A stretch of 9,127 bases of DNA from Acidimicrobiales bacterium. Lineage in GTDB: Bacteria; Actinomycetota; Acidimicrobiia; Acidimicrobiales; JANYDT01. Numbering within the stretch: the first letter of the stretch is position 1; each line of letters opens with the position of its first letter. Location of the stretch: positions 1 to 9,127 of the forward strand of contig JANYHQ010000345.1 in assembly GCA_025358985.1 (NCBI GenBank), in the 5' to 3' direction. The notes beneath the pieces were generated by a model. That model was not told the origin of the DNA and made no database searches. It was given only the letters and a program-made list of their open reading frames with translations. Shown piece by piece: positions 6,047 to 9,127 of this stretch. The translations under genes and the position numbers were made by a program.

Positions 6047-6307
6047 ATGAGTACACATGATTCTGCAAATCACCTCATCCCTGCCCCCGGTACCCTCGAC
6101 GCGTCATTGATTGAGCTCGAACATCTCGGCCTGGTGACCAAGGCCGGCACCGGTTGGGCCCTTGGTCACGCTGACTTGGTCTCTGCTCGGAGAGTCATCG
6201 AAGTGGCGCTTATCGACGATGCCCATGTCGAGGCCCTGTGGGCCACGTATCTGGCCGTGCCCCTCTTGTCGATACTGCACGATTTGCTGACCCCTGCTCT
6301 GGTGTGA
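6047..6307 (+). CDS. Small hypothetical protein, 86 aa
   Basis: I do not recognise this protein. From the ATG at 6047 it encodes 86 residues without signal peptide or obvious membrane segment. A central stretch (ASLIELEHLGLVTKAGTGWAL) has the feel of a helix-helix-wing fragment, and the C-terminal part is a hydrophobic helix (ALWATYLAVPLLSILHDLL). An in-frame ATG at 5993 would add 18 residues, but they look non-protein-like. A possible promoter (TCAACA at 5999-6004, 18 bp, TACTTT at 6023-6028) points to a transcript starting near 6035, between the two candidate starts. No Shine-Dalgarno sequence is visible. The gene ends 18 bp from the convergent maleylpyruvate isomerase-family gene. It may be a real small gene, a remnant of a longer one, or a chance reading frame. 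Confidence 0.45.
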   Translation: MSTHDSANHLIPAPGTLDASLIELEHLGLVTKAGTGWALGHADLVSARRVIEVALIDDAHVEALWATYLAVPLLSILHDLLTPALV

Positions 6308-6325
6308 AGGCACCAGACGCCGTTG

Positions 6326-7009
6326 TCAGCTGAGATCGATCGTGTCGATGGCCGCGGCAATAGCCGGATCGTCAATGACGCGTCGACCCCACACTGACAA
6401 CAAAAGATCGGATGCGGAGCCCTCCAACAGCAGCGAAACGCTGGTTGTTGCCGAAGGGTCGAAGAGGAGGTCGCGCCACAACCCGTCGACCACTCGAAGC
6501 TCTACCTGTGGCGGTCTCGGCTTGGCTGGCTGCAGATCAACGGCCATCACCTCCACGAACTCCTGTAGCCCGATCCGTGAGGTTTCCTCGTCGATCGGAT
6601 CCGGTTGGCCGAGGGCGTTGCGCACATCCCAACCATGAACCGCTGACTCGTTGAGCTGTCTGCGCTTGATGAACCCAGCGTGCTGCGCAGGGGGCCACCA
6701 GGTCCACAGCGCCACATCATCTGCGCACGTATCAAGGGCTGAGGTCAGCCGAGAGGACTGGTGGCGCAGCCACGCCACCGCCTCGTGGGGTGCCACACCC
6801 GACCTCGAGTTGTCACGACTCGGTTGTTCAGTTGACCGATGCTCTACGACGCCGGCCCAGAAGCCCTGCACCTCACCAAGGTGAGTCACCACGTCCACCA
6901 CTGCCCATCCCGGACAGTGTTCGATCGGCGCATCGAGGTTGTCTGCTGCGTCAGATGCCAGTTGCTCGGTGTGGCGTCGGATGCCCGCAATCATGATGCT
7001 GGAGTCCAT
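6326..7009 (-). CDS. Maleylpyruvate isomerase-family mycothiol-dependent enzyme (TIGR03083-like)
   Basis: This is a DinB-like metal-binding protein of the mycothiol-dependent maleylpyruvate isomerase family. Mycothiol is the actinobacterial low-molecular-weight thiol, and members are thought to use it in isomerisation or transfer reactions; the substrate here is unknown. The start at 7009 gives 227 aa. The N-terminal domain has CPGWAVVDVVTHLGEVQGFW at 32-51 and NESAVHGWDVRNALG at 120-134. H43, E121 and H125 match the zinc triad of the family. The C-terminal domain (about 145-227) has the typical GSASDLLLSVWGRR. The ATG at 7045 is rejected because it adds 12 non-conserved residues. The start at 7009 instead lies 6 nt after a TACTGT -10 box, with TGGACC 17 bp further upstream. 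It diverges from the lpdA-like gene. Confidence 0.88.
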   Translation of the reverse strand: MDSSIMIAGIRRHTEQLASDAADNLDAPIEHCPGWAVVDVVTHLGEVQGFWAGVVEHRSTEQPSRDNSRSGVAPHEAVAWLRHQSSRLTSALDTCADDVALWTWWPPAQHAGFIKRRQLNESAVHGWDVRNALGQPDPIDEETSRIGLQEFVEVMAVDLQPAKPRPPQVELRVVDGLWRDLLFDPSATTSVSLLLEGSASDLLLSVWGRRVIDDPAIAAAIDTIDLS

Positions 7010-7015
7010 AGGCGA

Positions 7016-7044
7016 ACAGTAGGGCGCTATGGCGCTGAGGTCCA
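7016..7044 (-). promoter_or_regulatory. Predicted promoter of the maleylpyruvate isomerase-family gene
   Basis: Reading on the minus strand, TGGACC (7044-7039) and TACTGT (7021-7016) are 17 bp apart. The -10 box ends 6 nt before the ATG at 7009, which implies a leaderless transcript. The box is also the reason to prefer that start codon. Confidence 0.5.
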
Positions 7045-7046
7045 CG

Positions 7047-7052
7047 TAACAT
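7047..7052 (+). promoter_or_regulatory. -10 box for the lpdA-like gene
   Basis: TAACAT fits TANNNT and ends 6 nt before the ATG at 7059, so the mRNA is probably leaderless; no Shine-Dalgarno sequence is present. No good -35 match is visible. The box lies in the 49-bp divergent region shared with the maleylpyruvate isomerase-family promoter. Confidence 0.48.
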
Positions 7053-7058
7053 CAGGAC

Positions 7059-8426
7059 ATGTCAGTGAAGTTCGTCATCATCGGCGGCGGGCCAGCCGGC
7101 CACCAAGCGGCCACTCATGCGGCCCGGCTGGGTGCCACGGTTACGGTGATCGAGCGTGACGTGGTGGGAGGGGCCGCCAACTTGTGGGACTGCATCCCCT
7201 CCAAGACCATGATCGCCACTGGTGGCGCCATGAGTTTCGCCCGCCGCCTGGAGGGCATGGGCCTAGAAGAAATCAAGCCCGAAATCGACCGAGACGGACT
7301 GGCTGAGCGTATCGAGGCCATCACCGGACGGCTACACACCGGATTCACCAGCCAATTGCAGAGCCAGGGCATCAAGATCCTGCGTGGCACCGCCCGCCTC
7401 ACTGGTCTCCACACCGTGATGGCCGACACCGTCGACGGCGAAATAGAGCTCTCGGCCGATGCCATCCTCATCTCCACCGGCAGTCGACCCCGCATCCCAC
7501 AATGGTGCACGGTGGACGGGGACCGCATTCTCACCACACGCGACTGCTATCCGCCCAAGGAGATTCCCACCCATCTGGTGGTGATCGGATCAGGGGTCAC
7601 CGGGGTGGAGTTCGTACATATGTTTTCGTCGCTGGGTTCCCAAGTCACACTGGTGGTGAGCCGCCAACAGGTGCTGCCGCAAAAGGATGCCGAAGTGGCG
7701 GCGGCACTCGAAGAGGATTTTCTCAAGCGCGGCGTGCGGCTGCTGAAGGGGGCGCGTGCCGAGTCCATCGAACGCGATCCCGACACCGGGGGAGTGGTGG
7801 TCAGCTGCGACGACGGTCGGGTGGTGCGGGCCAGCCACGGTGTGTTGGCCATTGGCTCCATGCCCAATACGGAGAACCTTGGATTGGCGGAACTGGGCGT
7901 GGACATGGACCCGGGCGGATACATCAGCATCAACCAGCACTGCGTCACCAATGTGGCCCACATCTATGCCGCTGGTGACGTCAGCGGCAAGCTGCCGTTG
8001 GCGTCGGTGGCATCCATGCAGGGCCGCAAAGTGGCCGAACATGTGATGGGCCTCCATACCCGTGAGCACCGCCATCTGGACTACGACAAGGCCGCCAGTG
8101 CCATCTTCACCGAGCCCGAGATCGCCGATGTGGGTTTGGCCGAAGCTGACGCCTTTGCTTTGGGACGCAAGATCCGGGTCACCAAAGTGCCGTTCAGTGC
8201 CAGCGCCAAGGCCCTCATCAACAACGACCCTCGCGGGTTCATCAAGATCGTCAGCGACCCCCTCACCGGAGTGGTGCTGGGTGGCTCCATCGTAGGCCGA
8301 CATGCGGCTGAGCTCATCAGCGTCATCGCGCTGGCCGTCACCGCCGGGTTGAAGGTCAGCGACATCGCCGAGTCCATGCTGGTGCATCCGGCGTTGTCCG
8401 AAGCTCTGGCCGACGCCGCCGAGTAG
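7059..8426 (+). CDS. lpdA: LpdA-like flavoprotein pyridine nucleotide oxidoreductase with one redox Cys missing
   Basis: This belongs to the flavoprotein disulfide reductase superfamily (455 aa) and resembles mycobacterial LpdA (Rv3303c), which acts as an NAD(P)H:quinone reductase rather than a lipoamide dehydrogenase. FAD binding is shown by GGGPAG (9-14), E32, and YAAGDVSG (303-310). NAD(P)H binding is shown by IGSGVTG (176-182), followed at the second strand end by SR (201-202) rather than an acid, which might favour NADPH. Where true disulfide reductases have CxxxxC, this protein has A40 and C45 (GGAANLWDCIPSK), so it cannot form the usual redox disulfide. The C-terminal HPALSE retains the His-Glu pair (H443, E448) of active lipoamide dehydrogenases, which as I recall is changed in Rv3303c. 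The ATG at 7059 follows TAACAT by 6 nt. The stop is 9 bp from the convergent metallopeptidase gene. The function as a quinone or electrophile reductase is inferred; the symbol is tentative. Confidence 0.88.
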   Translation: MSVKFVIIGGGPAGHQAATHAARLGATVTVIERDVVGGAANLWDCIPSKTMIATGGAMSFARRLEGMGLEEIKPEIDRDGLAERIEAITGRLHTGFTSQLQSQGIKILRGTARLTGLHTVMADTVDGEIELSADAILISTGSRPRIPQWCTVDGDRILTTRDCYPPKEIPTHLVVIGSGVTGVEFVHMFSSLGSQVTLVVSRQQVLPQKDAEVAAALEEDFLKRGVRLLKGARAESIERDPDTGGVVVSCDDGRVVRASHGVLAIGSMPNTENLGLAELGVDMDPGGYISINQHCVTNVAHIYAAGDVSGKLPLASVASMQGRKVAEHVMGLHTREHRHLDYDKAASAIFTEPEIADVGLAEADAFALGRKIRVTKVPFSASAKALINNDPRGFIKIVSDPLTGVVLGGSIVGRHAAELISVIALAVTAGLKVSDIAESMLVHPALSEALADAAE

Positions 8427-8435
8427 GTGAACCTG

Positions 8436-9127
8436 TCACGGTTTGGGCGTCGCCGCGGCGGCAACTCCATTGGCCTGGTCCCATCCCCTCCCGTAGTAGC
8501 TGGGGTAGGTGGTGCGGTCGATACCGTTGGGGATCGTCCCGTCGTGGAAAGCAGCAAATAGCGCGTTTTCGGCCTTCTTCGACGAGAGGGCGATTTTCTC
8601 GGCCTCGGCCATGTTGGACGGGCGCAGTGCTTGGGCTTGGGCGATGTAGGCATCGCGATAAATCTGCTCGGTGGGCGCCGCCATAACCTTGCGATCAAGG
8701 AGGGTCTGCAGCGAGAACTTGTTTCTGATGGTGGCTGCCTCTGCGGCTGCTTCCTCGCTGCACATGCCCTGTATGTACGCCTCGCGGGTGATGGTGGTGA
8801 TTCTGTTCGACGCCGACTTTCCCGTCAGGTGCCAGTCGGCATGTTCCACTTCGTGCACGATTGCGTTCATGGCATCGTCGGTCGACGACTTCTCGGCCAC
8901 GAAGATCGTCTTCAACGATGGTTCGTAACGAGTCATGCCCTTGGCGTCGTAGGCCACCGTCAACCCGTACTTGTCGATCAGCGACAACACCCGCCGGCCG
9001 CTGGCGGTCTTGTCCAACAAATGGCGAACCGCTCCAAACATCCACTTCCCCGACCCCGCCGCCTTGGCAATATCGGGCAGCGCTTTGGCTGGGTCCATGG
9101 TGGCCAGTACCCGGTCGGCGGCGGGCT
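8436..9127 (-). CDS. Putative zinc metallopeptidase-domain protein, 5' end probably outside the window
   Basis: I recognise no named gene. From the ATG at 9098 there are 220 aa, but the frame stays open to the edge at 9127 and those codons also read as a plausible helix (AADRVLATMDPAKALPDIA), so the protein may continue beyond it. Numbered from that Met, RRVLSLIDKYGLTVAYDAKG (35-54) precedes a strand (KTIFVAEKS) and then AIVHEVEHADWH (79-90). This is an HExxH zinc site with H82, E83 and H86. EEAAAEA (115-121) is a likely third-ligand helix, as in gluzincin-like families. The C-terminal third is helical and ends with YPSYYGRGWDQAN. The layout of a short beta hairpin, HExxH and EExAA helix resembles metallopeptidase domains found at the C-termini of polymorphic toxins and secreted effectors, such as DUF6782-like ones. 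It may alternatively be a housekeeping or phage peptidase. No immunity gene is visible in the window. Confidence 0.7.
   Translation of the reverse strand, partial: PAADRVLATMDPAKALPDIAKAAGSGKWMFGAVRHLLDKTASGRRVLSLIDKYGLTVAYDAKGMTRYEPSLKTIFVAEKSSTDDAMNAIVHEVEHADWHLTGKSASNRITTITREAYIQGMCSEEAAAEAATIRNKFSLQTLLDRKVMAAPTEQIYRDAYIAQAQALRPSNMAEAEKIALSSKKAENALFAAFHDGTIPNGIDRTTYPSYYGRGWDQANGVAAAATPKP

Noticed and set aside
7010..7045. ATG at 7045 as start of the maleylpyruvate isomerase-family gene
   Set aside because: The extra 12 residues are not family-like and would cover the predicted promoter; ATG 7009 sits 6 nt after TACTGT.
7590..8387. 265-residue minus-strand frame opposite the lpdA-like gene
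   Set aside because: His/Gly-rich shadow of a clear flavoprotein gene with no domain of its own.

Overview
The window is about 9.1 kb of high-GC DNA, densely packed with genes on both strands. It looks like an actinobacterial chromosome. Three things point that way: a mycothiol-dependent maleylpyruvate isomerase-family protein, a DUF3052 protein, and a flavoprotein reductase resembling mycobacterial LpdA (Rv3303c). Several start codons also sit 6-7 nt behind a TANNNT -10 box, the leaderless pattern common in actinobacteria. No rRNA, tRNA, complete insertion sequence or CRISPR array is visible. The lineage below phylum cannot be fixed from this window; an environmental lineage such as Acidimicrobiia is only a guess.

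Region 1 (1-3504, + strand) is the end of a histidine-utilisation operon. It holds hutU (urocanate hydratase, 5' end outside the window), then a peptide-deformylase-family metalloenzyme, then hutF (formimidoylglutamate deiminase). The stop codon of hutU lies just before the start of the deformylase gene, and the stop codon of the deformylase gene overlaps the start of hutF. The three genes are therefore probably translated as a unit. HutF makes N-formyl-L-glutamate, which a deformylase must then cleave. A deformylase-fold enzyme placed exactly between hutU and hutF, with no hutG in view, is the most interesting functional idea in the window.

Region 2 (3512-4715) has a DUF3052 gene on the minus strand, divergent from an alpha/beta hydrolase on the plus strand. 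A three-copy tandem direct repeat with an exact 23-bp period lies between them.

Region 3 (4727-5969) is a cassette-like unit. A minus-strand HxlR-family repressor and a divergent carboxymuconolactone decarboxylase (CMD)-family gene share a 98-bp intergenic region. That region carries two near-identical 17-bp palindromes placed over the promoters. The pair is bracketed by two roughly 90% identical copies of a long imperfect palindrome of about 70-80 bp.

Region 4 (6047-9127) holds a small orphan gene, a minus-strand maleylpyruvate isomerase-family gene, and a divergent LpdA-like flavoprotein. The flavoprotein has lost one of the two redox cysteines but keeps the His-Glu dyad. At the right edge a minus-strand protein with an HEVEH zinc-metallopeptidase motif runs out of the window. 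Genes fill almost everything, and no gene-free stretch exceeds 300 bases.
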